Source: Petrolisthes cinctipes | Taxonomy: Eukaryota > Arthropoda > Malacostraca > Decapoda > Porcellanidae | Length of the DNA stretch: 64,000 nt | NCBI GenBank assembly: GCA_033782935.1 | Contig: JAWQEG010000079.1 | Location: forward strand, 372,001-436,000 | Direction: 5' to 3' | In this document: positions 1 through 14,040 of the stretch, piece after piece | Position numbering within the stretch: the stretch's first letter is position 1 | Layout: each line of letters opens with the position of its first letter | Translations under genes and position numbers: made by a program | Notes under the pieces: model-generated | What the model was told of the DNA's origin: nothing | The model's input: only the letters and a program-made list of their open reading frames with translations | The model's database searches: none

Positions 1-3000
1 GTGTGGGTGTTATTACAGTGCTTTGATTGTAAATATCAACAGCCATTCAGAGAGTGGTGGGTGTCATTAGAGTGCTTGGACTGTAAATATCAACAGTCAT
101 TTATAGGGTGGTGGGTGTGTGGGTGTCATGAAAGTGCTTGAACTGTAAATATCAACAGTCATTTATAAGGTGGTGAGTGTGTGGGTGTCATTACAGTTCT
201 TGGACTGTAAATATCAACCATCATTCATTGGGTGGTGGATGTGTGGGTTTCATTACAGTGCTTGGACTGTAAGTATCAACATTCATTTATAGGGTGGTGG
301 GTGTGTGAGTCTCATTACAGAGATTGGACTGTAAATATCAACAGTCATTCATGGGGTGGTGGGTGTGTGGATGTCATTACACTGCTTGGACTGTAAATAT
401 CAACAGTTAATCAAGGGGTGGTGGGTGTGTGGGTGTCATTACTGTGCTTGGACTGTAAATATCAACATTCATTCATGGGGTGGTGGGTGTGTGGGTGTCA
501 TTACAGTGTTTTGATTGTAAATATCAACAGTCATTCATAGGGTGGTGGGTGTCATTACAGTACTTGGACTGCAAATATCAACAGTCATTCATGGGGTGGT
601 GGTTGTATGGGTGTCATTACAGTGCTTGGACTGTAAATATCAATCATAATTCATAGGGTGGTGGGTGTGGGTGTGTCATTACAGTGCTTTGACTATTAAT
701 ATCAACAGTCATTCATGGGGTGGTGGGTGTGAGGGTGTCATTACAGTGCTTGGACTGTAAATATCAACAGCCATTCATGTTGTTAGTGGAGGTCATTATA
801 GTGCTTGGACTGTAAATTTTAACGGTCATTTTTGGGGTGGTGGGTGTGTGGGTGCCATTACAGTGCTTTGACTGTAAATATCAAGAGTCATTCATGGGGT
901 GGTGGGTGTGAGGGTGTCATTACTGTGTTCGGACTGTAAATATCAACAGTCATTCATGGGGTTGTGGGTGTGTGGGTGTCATTATAGTGATTGGACTGTA
1001 AATACCAACAGTCATTCTTGGGGTGGTTGGTGTGTGGGTGTTATTACAGTGCTTGGACTGTAAATATCAACAGTCATTCATGTGGTTAGTGGATGTCATT
1101 ATAGTGCTTGGACTGTAAATATCAACAGTCATTCTTGGGGTGGTGGGTGTGTGGGTGCCATTACATTGCTTGGACTGTAAATATCAACAGTCAATTATGG
1201 GGTGGTGGGAGTGTGGGTGTCATTTCAGTGCTTGGACAGTATATATCAACAGTCATTCATGGGGTGGTTAGTGTGTGGGTGTCATTACAGTGTTTTGATT
1301 GTAAATATGAAGTCATTACAGTTATTGGACGGTAAATATCAACCATCATTCATTGGGTGGTGGGTGTGTCGGTGTCATTACAGTGCTTGTACTGTAAATA
1401 TTAACAGTCATTCATGGGGTAGTGGGTGTGTGGGTGTCATTACTGTGATTGGACTGAAAATATCAACAGTCATTCATGGGGTGGTGTATGTGTGGGCATC
1501 ATTACAGTGTTTTGATTGTAAATATCAACAGTATTTCATAGGGTGGTGGGTGTCATTAGAGTGCTTGGACTGTAAATATCAAGAGTCATTTACGGTGTGG
1601 TGGGTGTGTTGGTGTCATTACAGTGCTTGGACTGTAAATATCAACTGTCATTTATGGGGTGGTGGGTGTGTGGGTGTCTTGACAGTGCTTTGACTGTAAA
1701 TATCAATAGTCATTTATGGGGTGGTGGGTGTGTGTGTCATTATAGTGCTTGGACTGTAAATATCAACAGTCATTCATGGGGTGATGGGTGTCATTAGAGT
1801 GCTTGGAATATAAATATCAACAGTTATTTATAGGGTGGTGGGTTTGTGAGTGTCTTGACATTGCTTGGACTGAAAATAGCAACAGTCATTCATGGGGTGG
1901 TGGGTGTGTGGGTGTCATTACACTATTTTGATTGTAAATACCAACAGTCATTTAAGGGGTGGTGGGTGTGGGTGTCATTACAGTGTTTTGACTGTGAATA
2001 TCAACAGTCATTTATAGGGTGGTGCGTGTCATTAGAGTGCTTTGACTGTAAATATTAACAGTTATTTATTGGGAGGTGGGTTTGTGGGTGTCATGACAGT
2101 GCTTGAACTTTAAACATCAACAGACAATCATTGGGTGGTGGGTTTGTGGGTGTCATTACAGTGCTTGGACTGTAAATATCAATAAAAATTTAAAAGGTGC
2201 GAGGTGTGTGGGTGTCATTACAGTGTTTTGACTGTAAATATCAACAGTCATTTATGGGGCGGTGAGTGTGGGGGTGTCATTACAGTTTTTGGACTGTAAA
2301 TATCATCCATCATTCATTGGGTGTTGGGTGTGTGGGTGTCAATACAGTGCTTGTACTGTAAATATTATGGGTTATTCATGGGGTAGTGGGTGTGTGGATG
2401 TCATTTCAGTGCTTGGACTGAAAATATCAACAGTCATTCATGGGGTGGTTGGTGTGTGGGTGTTATTACAGTGTTTGGACTGTAAATATCAAATGTCATT
2501 AATGGGGTGGTGGGTGTGTGGGTGTCATTACGGGTGCTTTGACTGTAAATATCAACAGTCATTTATGGGGTTGTAGGTGTGTGTGTCATTATAGTGCTTG
2601 GACTGTAAATATCAACAGTCATTCATGGAATGGTGAGTGTGTGGGTGTCATTAAAGTGCTTGGACTGAAAATATCAAGTCATTCATAGTGTGGTGGGTGT
2701 GTGTGTGTCATTAGTGCTTGGACTGTAAATATCAAAAGTCATTTATAGGGTGGTGGGTGTTTGGGTGTCATCACATTGCTTGGACTGTAAATATAAACAG
2801 TCAATCATGGGGTGGTGGTTTTGTGGGTGTCATTACAGTGCTTGGAATGTAAATATAAACAGTCATTCATGGGGTGGTGGGTGTGTAGGTTTTATTACAG
2901 TGATTTGACTGTAAATATAAACAGTCATTCAGAGGGTGGTGGGTGTCATTAAAGTGCTTGGACTGTAAATATCAACAGGTATTTATGGGGTGGTGGGTGT

Positions 3001-5640
3001 GTGGGTGTCATGACTTTGCTTGGACTGTAAATATCAACAGTCATTAATGGGGTGGTGAGTGTGTGGGTGACATTACAGTGCTTGGAGTGTAAATATCAAC
3101 AGTCATTTATTAGGTGGTGGGTGTGTGGGTGTCATTACTTTGTTTTGATTGTAAATATCAACAGTCATTCATAGGGTGGTGGGTGTCATTACAGTGCTTG
3201 GACTGTAAATATCAACAGTCATTCATGGGGTGATAGTTGTGTGGGAGTTATAACAGTGCTTGGACTGTAAATATTGTCCATAATTCATGGGGTGGTGGGT
3301 GTTGGGGTGTCATTACAGTGCTTTGACTGTTAATATCAACAGTCATTCATTGGGTGGTGGGTGTGAGGGTGTCATTACAGTGCTTAGACTGTAAATATCA
3401 ACAGTAATTCATGGGGTGGTGGGTCTGTAGGTGCCATTATAGTCCCTGGACTGTAAATATCAACAGTCATTCTTTTGGTCGTAGGTGTGTGGGTGCCATT
3501 ACTTTGCTTGAACTGTAAATATCAAGTCATTCATGGAGTGGTGTGTGTGTTATTAGTGCTTAGACTGTAAATATCAACAGTCAACTATGGGGTGGTGTGT
3601 GTCATTACAGTGCTTGGACTGTAAATATCAACAGTCATTCATGGGGTGGTGGGTGTGTGGGTGTCATTACTGTTCTTGGACTGTAAATATTATCAGTCAT
3701 TCATGGGGTGGTGGGTGTGAGGTTGTTATTACAGTGCTTTGACTGTAAATATCAACAGTCATTCAGAGGGTGGTTAGTGTCATTACAGTGCTTGGACTGT
3801 AAATATCAACAGTTATTTATGGGGTGGTGGGTGTGTGAATGTCATCACAGTGCTTGGACTGAAAATATCAACAGTCATTTATGGGGTTGTGGGTGTGTGG
3901 GTGTCATTACAGTTCTTGGACTGTAAATATCAACAGTCATTCATGGGGTAGTTGGTGTGTGGGTGACATTACAGTGCTTGGAGTGTAAATATCAACAGTC
4001 ATTCATGAGGTGATGGGTGTGTGGGTGTCATTACAGTGCTTGGAGTGTAAATATCAACAGTCATTCATGAGGTGATGGGTTCGTGAGTGTCATTACTTTG
4101 TTTTGATTGTAAATATCAACAGTCATTTATAGGGTGGTGGGTGTCATTACAGTGCTTGGACTGTAAATATCAACAGTCATTCATGGGGTGGTAGTTGTGT
4201 GGGTGTCATAACAGTGTTTAGACTGTAAATATCAACCATAATTCATGGGGGGGTGGGTGTGTGGGTGTCATTACTGTGCTCAAACTGTAAATATTAACAG
4301 TCATTCATGGGGTGTTGGGTGTGTGGATGTCATTACACTGCTTGGACTGAAAATATCAACAGTCATTCATGGGGTGGTGGGTGTGTGGTTGTCATTACAG
4401 TGTTTGGACTATAAATATCAACTATCATTTATGGGGTGGTGAGAATGTGGGTGTCATTACAGTGGTTGGACTGTCAATATCAAAAGTCATTCTTGGAGTG
4501 TTGGGTGTGTGGGTGTCATATCAGTGTTTAGACTGTAAATATCAACAGTCATTTATGGGGTGGTGGGTGTTTGGCTGTCATTACAGTGCTTAGCCTGCAA
4601 ATATCAAAAGTCAATCATGGGGAGGTGGGTTTGTGGGTGTCATTACAGTGCTTGGACTGTAAATATTAAGTCATTCATGGGGTTGTTGGAGGGGGGTATC
4701 ATTACAGTGCTTGGACTGTAAATATCAATTCATTCATGGGGTGGTGGGTGTGTGTGTGTGTCATTAGTGCTTGGGCTGTAAATATCAACAGTCATTTATG
4801 GGGTGGTGGGTGGCATTACAGTGCTTGGGATTTAAATAACAACAGTCATTAATAGGATGGTGGGTGTGTGGGTGTCATTACAGTGCTTTGACTATAAATA
4901 TCAACCGTCATTTAGGGGGGGGGGTGATTACCGTGCTTTTACTGTAAATATCAAAAGTCATTCATATATTGGTAAGTGTGTGGGTGACATTACATTTCTT
5001 GGACTGTAAAAATCAACGAACATTCATTGGGTGATGGGTGTGTAAGTATCATTATAGAGCTTGGACTGTAAATATCAACAGTCATTCATGGTGTGGTAGA
5101 TGTGTGGATGTCATTACAGTGCTTTAACTGTAAATATCAACAGTCATTCAGAGGGTGGTAGGTGTTATTAGTGTGCTTGGACTGTAAATATTAACCATCA
5201 TTCAGGGAGTGGTGGGTGTGTGGGTGTTATTACAGTGTTTGTACTGTAAATATCAACCATAATTTAAGGGATGGTGGGTGTGTGGGTGTCATTACATTGC
5301 TTTGACTGTAAATATCAACAGTCATTCATGGGGTGGTGGGTATGAGGGTGTCATTACAGTACTTGGACTGAAAATATCAACTGTCATTCATGGGGTGGTG
5401 TGTGTTTGGGTGTCTTTATAGTGCTTGGACTGTAAATATCAACAGTCATTCATAGGGTGGTGGGTGTGTGGGTGTCATTACATGGCTTGATCTGTAAATA
5501 TCAAGTCATTCATGGGGTGGTGGGTATGTGTGAGTCATTAGTGATTGGACTGTAAATATCAACAGTCATTCATTGGGTGGTGGGAGACATTATAGTGCTT
5601 GGACTGTAAATATCAACCATCATTCATTGGGTGGTGGGTG
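1..5640 (+). repeat. Satellite block 1: diverged HOR copies
   Basis: No gene in this stretch. Monomers are diverse, but one ordered set recurs. A TGTTTTGATTG monomer is followed by a 54-bp monomer (GGGTGGTGGGTGTCATTACA), then a GTTGTGTGGG or GTTGTATGGG linker, then a monomer ending CATAATTCATGGGG. The set starts near 508, 3142 and 4100, so the copies are 2,634 and 958 bp apart. Two adjacent monomers at about 3960-4080 share the GGAGTGTAAAT change and look like a recent local duplication. The paired 59-bp and 60-bp variant monomers already occur near 2670, 3525 and 5500. Confidence 0.75.
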
Positions 5641-8340
5641 TGTGGGTGTCTTACAGTGCTCAGATTGTAAATATTAAGTGTCATTCATGGGGTGGTGAGT
5701 GTGTGGGTGTCATTACAGTGCTTGGACTGTAAATATTAACAGTCATTCATGGGGTGGTGGGTTGGTGGGTGTCATTACAGTGCTTGGACTGTAAATATCA
5801 AGTCATTCATGGGTTGGTGGGTGTGTGTGTGTCATTAGTGCTTTGAATGTAAATATCAACAGTCATTTATGGGGTGGTGGGTGTGTGGCTGTCATTAGAA
5901 TGCTTGGACTGTAAATATCAAACATAATTCATTTGGTGGTGGGTACGAGGGTGTCATTACAGTGCTTAAACTGTAAATATCAACAGTCATTCATGGGCTT
6001 GTAGGTGTTTGGGTGTCATTATAGTGCTTGGACTCTAAATATCAATAGTCATTCATGGGGTGGTTGATGTGTGGGTGTCATTACATGGCTTGGACTGTAA
6101 ATAGCAAGTCATTTATGGGGTGGTGGGTATGTGTGTGTAATTAGTGCTTGGACTGTAAATATCAACAGTCATTCATGGGTTGGTGGGTGGCATTACAGTG
6201 CTTGGACTGTAAATATCAACAGTCAGTCATGGGGTGGTGGGTGTTTGGTTGTCATTAGAATGCTTGGAATGTAAATATCATTAATAATTTATGGGGTGGT
6301 GGGTATGTGTGTGTCATTAGTGCTTGGACTGTAAATATCAACAGTCATTCATGGGATGGTAGGTGTCATTACAGTGCTTTGACTGTAAATATCAACAGTC
6401 ATTCATGGGGTGTTGAGCTTGTGGGTGTCATTACAGTGCTTGGACTGAAAATATCATCAGTCATTCATGGGGTGGTGGGTTGGTGGGATTCATTACAGTG
6501 CTTGGACTGTAAATATCAAGTCATTCATGGGTTGGTGGGTGTGTGTGTGTCATTGATGCTTGGACTGTAAATATAAACAGTAATTTATGGGGTTGTGGGT
6601 GGCATTACAGTGTTTGGACTGTAAATATCAACAGTCATTCATAGGGTGGTTGGTGTGTGGGTGTCTTTACAGTGCTCAGACTGTAAATATTAAGTGTCAT
6701 TCATGTGGTGGTGGGTGTGTGGAGGTCATTACAGTGCTTGGACTGTAAATATCAACAGTCATTTATGAGGTGGGTGGGTGTGTGGCTGTCATTACTGTGC
6801 TTGGACTGTAAATATCTACTGTCATTGATATGGGGGTGGGTGTGTGGCTGTCATTACAGTGCTTGGACTGTAAATATCAACATTAAATCATTGGGTGGTG
6901 GGTTTGTGGATGTCATTACAGTGCTTGGACTGTAAATATCAACAGTTATTCATGGAGTGGGGGGGGTGTGGGTGTCATTACAGTGCTTGGACTGTAAATA
7001 TCAAGTCATTCATGGTGTGGTGGGTTTGTGTGTGTCATTAGTGCTTGGACTGTAAATATCAACAGTTATTCATGGTGTGGTGAGTGGCATTACAGTGCTT
7101 GGACTGTAAATATCAACAGCTATTTATGGGGTCGTGGGTGTGTGGGTTTCATTACAGTGCTTGGACTATAAATATCAACCATCATTTATGGGGTGGTGGG
7201 TGTGTGGGTGTCACTACAGTGCTTGGACTGTAAATATCATCAGTCATTTATAGGGTGGTAGGTGTGTGAGTGTCATTACAGTGATTTTACAGTAAATATC
7301 AACTGTCATTTATTGGGTGGTGAGTGTGTGGGTATCATTACAGTGCTTGGACTGTAAATATTAACAGTCATTCATGGGGTGGTGGGTTGGTGGGTGTCAT
7401 TACAGTGCTTGGACTGTAAATATCAAGTCATTTATGGGTTGGTGGGTGTGTGTGTGTAATTAGTGCTTTGAATGTAAATATCAACAGTCATTTATGGGGT
7501 GGTGGGTGTGTGGCTGTCATTAGAATGCTTGGACTGTAAATATCAACCATAATTCATGGGGTGGTGGGTACGAGGGTGTCATTACAGTGCTTAAACTGTA
7601 AATATCAACAGTCAGTCATGGGGTGGTGGGTGTGTGGATGTCATTACACTGCTTGGACTGTTAATATCATTAGTCATTTATGGGGTGGTGGGTGATTGGC
7701 TGTCATTAGAATGCTTGGACTGTAAATATCATCAAAATTCATGGGGTGGTTGGTGTGGGGGTGTCATTACAGTGCTTTGACTGTAAATATCAACAGTCAT
7801 TCAAGGGGTGGTGGGTTTGTGGGTGTCATTACAGTGGTTGGACTGTAAATATCAACAGTCATTCATGGGGTGGTGGGTTGGTGGGTGTCATTACAGTTCT
7901 TGGACTGTAAATATCAAGTCATTAATGGGTTGGTGGGTGTGTGTGTGTCATTAGTGCTTAGACTGTAAAAATAAACAGTCATTTAAGGGGTTGTGGGTGG
8001 CATTACAGTGCTTGGACTGTAAATATCAACAGCCATTCATAGGGTGGTTGGTGTGTGAGTGTCATTACAGAGCTTGGACTGTAAATATGAATATTCATTC
8101 ATTGGGTAGTGGGTGTGTTGATGTTATTACAGTGCTTGGACTGTAAATATCAACAGTCATTTATGGGGTGGTAGGTGTGTGGCTGTCATTACATTGTTTG
8201 GACTGTAAATATCAACAGTCAGTCATGGGGTGGTGGGTGTGTGGATGTAATTACAGTGCTTGGACTGTAAATATCAACAGTCATTTATGGGGTGGTGGGT
8301 GTGTGGCTGTCATTAGAATGCTTGGACTGTAAATATCAAC
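5641..8340 (+). repeat. Satellite block 2: 1.6-kb HOR
   Basis: No gene in this stretch. The segment at about 5690-5980 recurs at about 7315-7605, an offset of 1,625 bp. It carries a GGGTTGGTGGGTG linker, then TATCAAGTCATT, then TGTGTGTGT with a shortened CATTAGTGC or AATTAGTGC, then CTGTCATTAGAATGC, then GGGTACGAGGGTG followed by CTTAAACTG. The shared order of rare variants shows duplication of a multi-monomer unit. Related but shuffled pieces lie in between. Confidence 0.72.
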
Positions 8341-11300
8341 CATAATTCATGGAGTGGTGGGTTTGGGGGTGTTATTACAGTGCTTTCACTGTAAATATTA
8401 ACAGTCATTCATGGGGTGGTAGGTGTTTGGGTGTCCTTATAGTGCTTGGACTGTAAATATCAACAGTCATTCATGGGTTGGTTGGTGTGTGGGAGTCATT
8501 ACATGGCTTGGAGTGTAAATATGAAGTCATTTATGGGGTGGTGGGTATGTGTGTGTCATTAGTGCTTGGACTGTAAATATCAACATTTATTTATGGGATA
8601 GTGGGTGGCATTACAGTGCTTGGACTGTAAATATCAACAGTCATTCATGGGGTGATGTGTGTGTGGGTGTTATTACAGTGCTTGGACTGTAAATATCAAC
8701 AGTCATTTACTGGGTGGTGGGTGTGTGGCTGTCATTACAGTGTTTGGACTGTAAATATCAACAGTCAGTCATGGGGTGGTGGGTTTGTGGGTGTTATTAC
8801 AGTGCTTGGACTGTAAATATCAACAGTCAATAATTGGGTGGTGGGTGTGTGTGTGTCATTACAGTGCTTGGACTGTAAATATCAACAGTCAATTATCGTG
8901 TGGTTGGTGTGTGGATGTCATTACAGTGCTTGGACTGTAAATATTAACAGTCAATCATGAGGTGGTGGGTGTGTGGGTTTCATTACAGTGATTGGACTGT
9001 AAATATCAACAGTCATTCATTGGATGGTGGGTGTGTGGGTGTCATTACAGTGTTTTGATTTTAAATATCAACAGTCATGTGGTGGTGGGTGTGTGGGTGT
9101 CATTAGAGTGCTTGGACTGTAAATATCAACAGTCATTAATTATGTGGTGGGTGTTTGGGTGTCTATGCAGTGCTTGGACTTTAAATATCAACAGTCAATC
9201 ATGAGGTGGTGGGTGTGTTGGTGTCATTACATTGCTTGGACTGTAAATATGAACGGTCATTCATGGGGTGGTGGGTGTGTGGGTGTCATTACAGTGCTTG
9301 GACTGTAAATATCAAGTCATTTATGGGGTGGTGGGTTTGTGTGTGTCAGTAGTGCTTGGACTGTAAATATCAACAGTTATTCATGGGGTGGTGAGTGGCA
9401 TTACAGTTCTTGGACTGTAAATATAAACAGTCATTCAAGGGGTGGTGGGTGTGTGGGTGTCATTACAGTGCTTGGACTATAAATATCAACCATCATTTAT
9501 TGGGTGGTGGGTGTGTGGGTGTCATTACAGTGCTTGGACTGTAAATAACAACAGTCATTCATGGGGAGGTGGGTTTGTGGGTATCATTACAGTGCTTGGA
9601 CTGTAAATATCAACAGTCATTCATGGGGTGGTGGGTTGGTGGGGGTCATTACAGTGCTTGGACTATAAATATCAAGTCATTCATGGGTTGGTGGGTGTGT
9701 GTGTATAATTAGTGCTCGGACTGTAAATATCAACAGTCATTTATGGGTTTGTGGGTGTCATTACAGTGCTTGGACTGTAAATATTAACAGTCATTAATAG
9801 GGTGGTTGGTGTGTGAGTGTCATTACAGAGCTTGGACTGTAAAAATCAATAGTCATTTATTGGGTGGTGGGTGTGTGGATGTCATTACAGTGCTTGGACT
9901 GTAAATATCAACAGTCATTCATGGGGTGGTGGGTTGGTGGGGTTCATTACAGTGCTTGGACTATAAATATCAAGTCATTCATGGGTTGGTGGGTGTGTGT
10001 GTATAATTAGTGCTCGGACTCTAAATATCAACAGTCATTTATGGGTTTGTGGGTGTCATTACAGTGCTTGGACTGTAAATATTAACAGTCATTCATAGAT
10101 TGTTTGGTGTGTGAGTGTCATTACAGAGCTTGGACTGTAAATATCAATAGTCATTCATTGGGTGGTGGGTGTGTGGATGTCATTACAGTGCTTGGACTGT
10201 AAATATCAACAGTCAGTCATGGTGTGGTTGGTGTGTGGATGTCATTATAGAGCTTGGACTGTAAATATCAACAGTCATTTATGGGGTGGTGGGTGTGTGG
10301 CTGTCATTAAAATGCTTGGACTGTAAATATCAACCATAATTCATAGGGTGGTGGGTGTGGGGGAGTCATTACAGTGCTTTGACTGTAAATATCAACAGTC
10401 ATTCATGGGGTGATGGGTATGAAGGTGTCATTACAGTGCTTAAACTGTAAATATCAACAGTCATTTATGGGGTGGTAGTTTTCATTATAGTGCTTGGACT
10501 GTTAATATCAACAGTCTTTTATGGGGTGGTTGGTGTGTGGGTGTCATTACATAGCTTGGACTGTAAATATCAAGTCATTTATGGGGTGGTGGGTATGTGT
10601 GTGTTATTAGTGCTTGGACTGTAAATATCAACAGTCATTCATGGGATGGTGGGTTGCATTACATTGCTTGGACTGTAAATATCAACAGTCATTCATAGGG
10701 TGATGGGTGTGTGGGTGTCATTACAGTGCTTGGACTGTAAATATCAACAGTCAGTCATGGGGTGGTGGGTTTTTGGGTGTTATTACAGTGCTTGGATTGT
10801 AAATATCAACAGTCAATAATTCGGTGGTAGGTGTGTGTGTGTCATTACAGTGCTTGAACTATAAATATTAAGTCAATCATGGGGTGGTGGGTGTTTGTGT
10901 CATTAGTGCTTGGACTGTAAATATCAACAGTCATTCATGAGGTGGTGGGTGGCATTACAGTGCTTGGACTGTAAATATCAACCATCATTAATTGGGTGGT
11001 GGGTGTGTGGGTGTCATCACAGTGATTAGACTGTAAATATTAAGTGTCATTGACAGTGTGGTGGGTGTGTGGATGTCATTACACTGCTTGGACTGTAAAT
11101 ATCAATAGTCATTTATGGGGTGGTGGGTGTGTGGCTCTCATTACAGTGCTTGGACTGTAAATATCTACTGTCATTTATGGGATGGTGGGTGTGTGGGTGT
11201 CATTACAGTGCTTGGACTGTAAATATCAACAGTTATTCATGGGGTGGTGGGTGTGTGGGTGTCATTACAGTGCTTGGACTTTAAATATCAACCATCATAT

Positions 11301-11670
11301 ATAGGGTGGTGGGTGTGTGAGTGTCATTACAGAGCTTGGACTGTAAATATTAACAGTCAATCATGAGGTGGTGGGTGTGTGGGTTTCATTACAGTGATTG
11401 GACTGTAAATATCAACAGTCATTTATTGGATGGTGGGTGTGTGGGTGTCATTACAGTGTTTTGATTGAAAATATCAACAGTCATAGGGTGGTGGGTGTGT
11501 GGGTGTCATTAGAGTGCTTGGACTGTAAATATCAACAGTCATTCATTGGGTGATGGGTGTTTGGGTGTCATTAGAGTGCTTGGACTGTAAATATCAACAG
11601 TCATTCAAGGGGTGGTGGGTGTGTGGGTGTCATTACAGTTTTTTGATGGTAAATATTAACAGTCATTCAT
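8341..11670 (+). repeat. Satellite block 3: local and 2.4-kb duplications
   Basis: No gene in this stretch. The segment at about 8943-9110 recurs at about 11349-11520 (offset 2,406 bp). It is marked by TCAATCATGAGGTGG, a CATTGGATGG-type linker and an unusual shortened monomer in which CAGTCAT runs straight into GGTGGTGG or AGGGTGGTGG. A second, tandem duplication lies at about 9590-10190 (listed separately). Confidence 0.72.
9590..10190 (+). repeat. Tandem five-monomer duplication (298-bp offset)
   Basis: The segment containing GGGTTGGTGGGG, TATCAAGTCATTCATGGG, TGTGTGTATAATTAGTGCTC and CATTTATGGGTTTGTGGG occurs at about 9618-9840 and again 298 bp downstream. The two differ at only a few bases (for example CTGTAAAT against CTCTAAAT), which suggests recent unequal exchange. 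Confidence 0.8.
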
Positions 11671-14040
11671 AGGGTGGTGGGTGTCATTACAGTTCTTGGA
11701 CTGTAAATATCAACCAACATCCATTGGGTGGTGGGTGCGTGGGTGTCATTACAGTGCTCAGACTATAAATATTAACAGTCATTCATTGGGTGGTGGGTGT
11801 GTGGATGTCATTACAGTGCTTGGACTGAAAATGTCAACAGTCATTCATGGGGTGGTGAGTGTGTGGGTGTCATTACATTGCTTGGACTATAAATAATAAC
11901 CGTCATTTATGGGGTGGTGGGTTTGTGGGTGTCATTACAGTGCTTGGACTGTAAATATCAACAGTCGTTCATAGGGTGGTGGGTGTGTGAGTGTCATTAC
12001 AGAACTTGGACTGTAAATATCAACATTCATTTATGGGGTGGTGGGTGTGTGGGTGTCATTACAATGCTTGGAGAGTAAATATCAAAAGTCATTCTTGGGG
12101 TGGTGGGTGTGTGGGTGTCATTACAGTGCTTGGATTGTAAATATCAACAGTCAATTATTGGGTGGTGGGTTTGTGATTTTTATTACCGTGCTTGGACTGT
12201 AAATATCGACGGTCATTTATGGTGTGGTGGGTGTGTGGGTGTCATTACAGTGTTTTGATTGTAAATATCAACAGTCATTCATAAGTTGGTGTGTGTCATT
12301 AGAGTGATTGGACTGTAAATATCAACAGTCATTCATGGGGTGGTTAATGTGTAGTTGTCATTACAGTTCTTGGACTTTTAATATCAACCATAATTTATTG
12401 GGTGGTTGGTGTGTGAGTGTCATTACAGAGCTTGGACTGTATATATCAACAGTCATTTATGGGGTGGTGGGTGTGTGGGTGTCATTAGCGTGCTTGGACT
12501 GTAAATATCAACAGTCATTCATGGGGTGGTGGGTGTCATGACAGTGCTTGGACTTTAAATATCAACAGTCATTCATGGGTTGGTGAGTGTGTGGGTTTCA
12601 TTACAGTTCTTCGACTGTAAATATCTACCATCATTCATTGGGTGGTGGGTGTGTGGGTGTCATTACAGTGCTTGGACTGAAAATATCAACAGTCAATTAT
12701 TGGGTGGTGGGTTTGTGGGTGTCATTACAGTGCTTTGACTGTAAATATCAACAGTTATTCATGGGTGGGTGGGTGTGTGGGTTTCGTTACAGTGTTTTAA
12801 TTGCAAATATCAACAGTCATCCATTGGGTGGTGGGGGTGAGGGTGTCATTACAGTGCTTGGACTGTAAATATCAACATTCATTCATGGGGTGGTTGGTGT
12901 GTAGGTGTCATTACAGTTCTTGGACTGTAAATATCAACCATAATTCATTGAGTGGTGGCTGTGGGGGTGTCATTACAGTGTTTTGACTGTAAATATCAAC
13001 ATTCATCCATGGGGTGGTGGGGGTGAGGGTGTCATTACAGTGCTTGGACTGTAAATATCAACAGTTAATTATGGGGTGGTGGGCCTGTAGGTGTCATTAC
13101 AGTGCTTGGACTGTAAATAACAGCAGTCATTTATGGGGTGGTTTGTGTGTGGGTGTCATTACAGTGTTTTGACTATAAATATCAACAGTCATTTATTGGG
13201 TGGTGGGTGTCATTAGAGTGCTAGGACTGTAAATATCAACAGTCATTCATGGGGTGGTGGGTGTCATGACAGTGTTTGGTGTGTAAATATCAACAGTCAT
13301 TAATGGGATGGTAAGTGTGTGGGTGTCATTACAGTTCTTGGACTGTAAATATCAACCATTATTCATTTGGTGGTGGGTGTGTGGGTGTTATTACAGTGTT
13401 CATACTGTAAATATTAACAGTCATTCATGGGGTGGTGGGTGTGTGGATGTCATTACAGTGCTTGGACTGAAAATATCAAAAGTCATTCATGGGGTGGTGG
13501 GTGTGTGGGTGTCATTACAGTGCTTGGACTATAAATATCAACTGTCATTTATGGGGTGGTGGGTGTGTGGGTGTCATTAAATTGCTTGGACTGTAAATAT
13601 CAGCAGTCATTTATAGGGTGTTGGGTGTGTGGGTTTTATTACAGTTCTTGGACTGTAAATATCAACTATTATTCATTGGGTAGTGGGTGTGTGGGTGACA
13701 TTACAGTGCTTGGACTGTAAATATTAACAGTCATTCATGGGATAGTGAGTGTGTCGATGTCATTACAGTGCTTGGACTGAAAATATCAACAGTCATTCAT
13801 AGGGTGGTAGGTGTGTGGGTTTCATTTCCGTGCTTGGACTATAAATATCAACCGTCATTTATGGGGTGGTGGGTGTGTGGGAGTCATTACAGTGTTTGGA
13901 CTGTAAATATCAACAGTCATTCATAGGGTGGTGGGTGTGTGAGTGTCATTACAGAGCTTGGACTGTAAATATCAACATTCATTAATGGAGTTGTGGGTGT
14001 TATTACAGTGCTTGGACTGTAAATATCAACAGTCATTCAT
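11671..14040 (+). repeat. Satellite block 4
   Basis: No gene in this stretch. The segment at about 12880-13060 (GAGTGGTGGCTGTGGGGGTG, then a CATTCATCCATGG monomer, then GGTGGGGGTGAGGG) recurs almost unchanged 1,704 bp downstream near 14585-14780. The segment at about 11735-11880, with AGTGCTCAGACTATAAATA and CTGAAAATGTCAACAG, recurs near 17680-17820. Confidence 0.72.

Noticed and set aside
1202..1693. 163-codon open frame, apparently a repeat protein rich in Trp, Cys and Val
   Set aside because: It is the satellite monomer read through its three rotating frames. The frame stays open only because TAA-containing monomers carry point variants. There is no conserved start, no codon bias and no domain, and equivalent frames end after one or two super-periods everywhere else.
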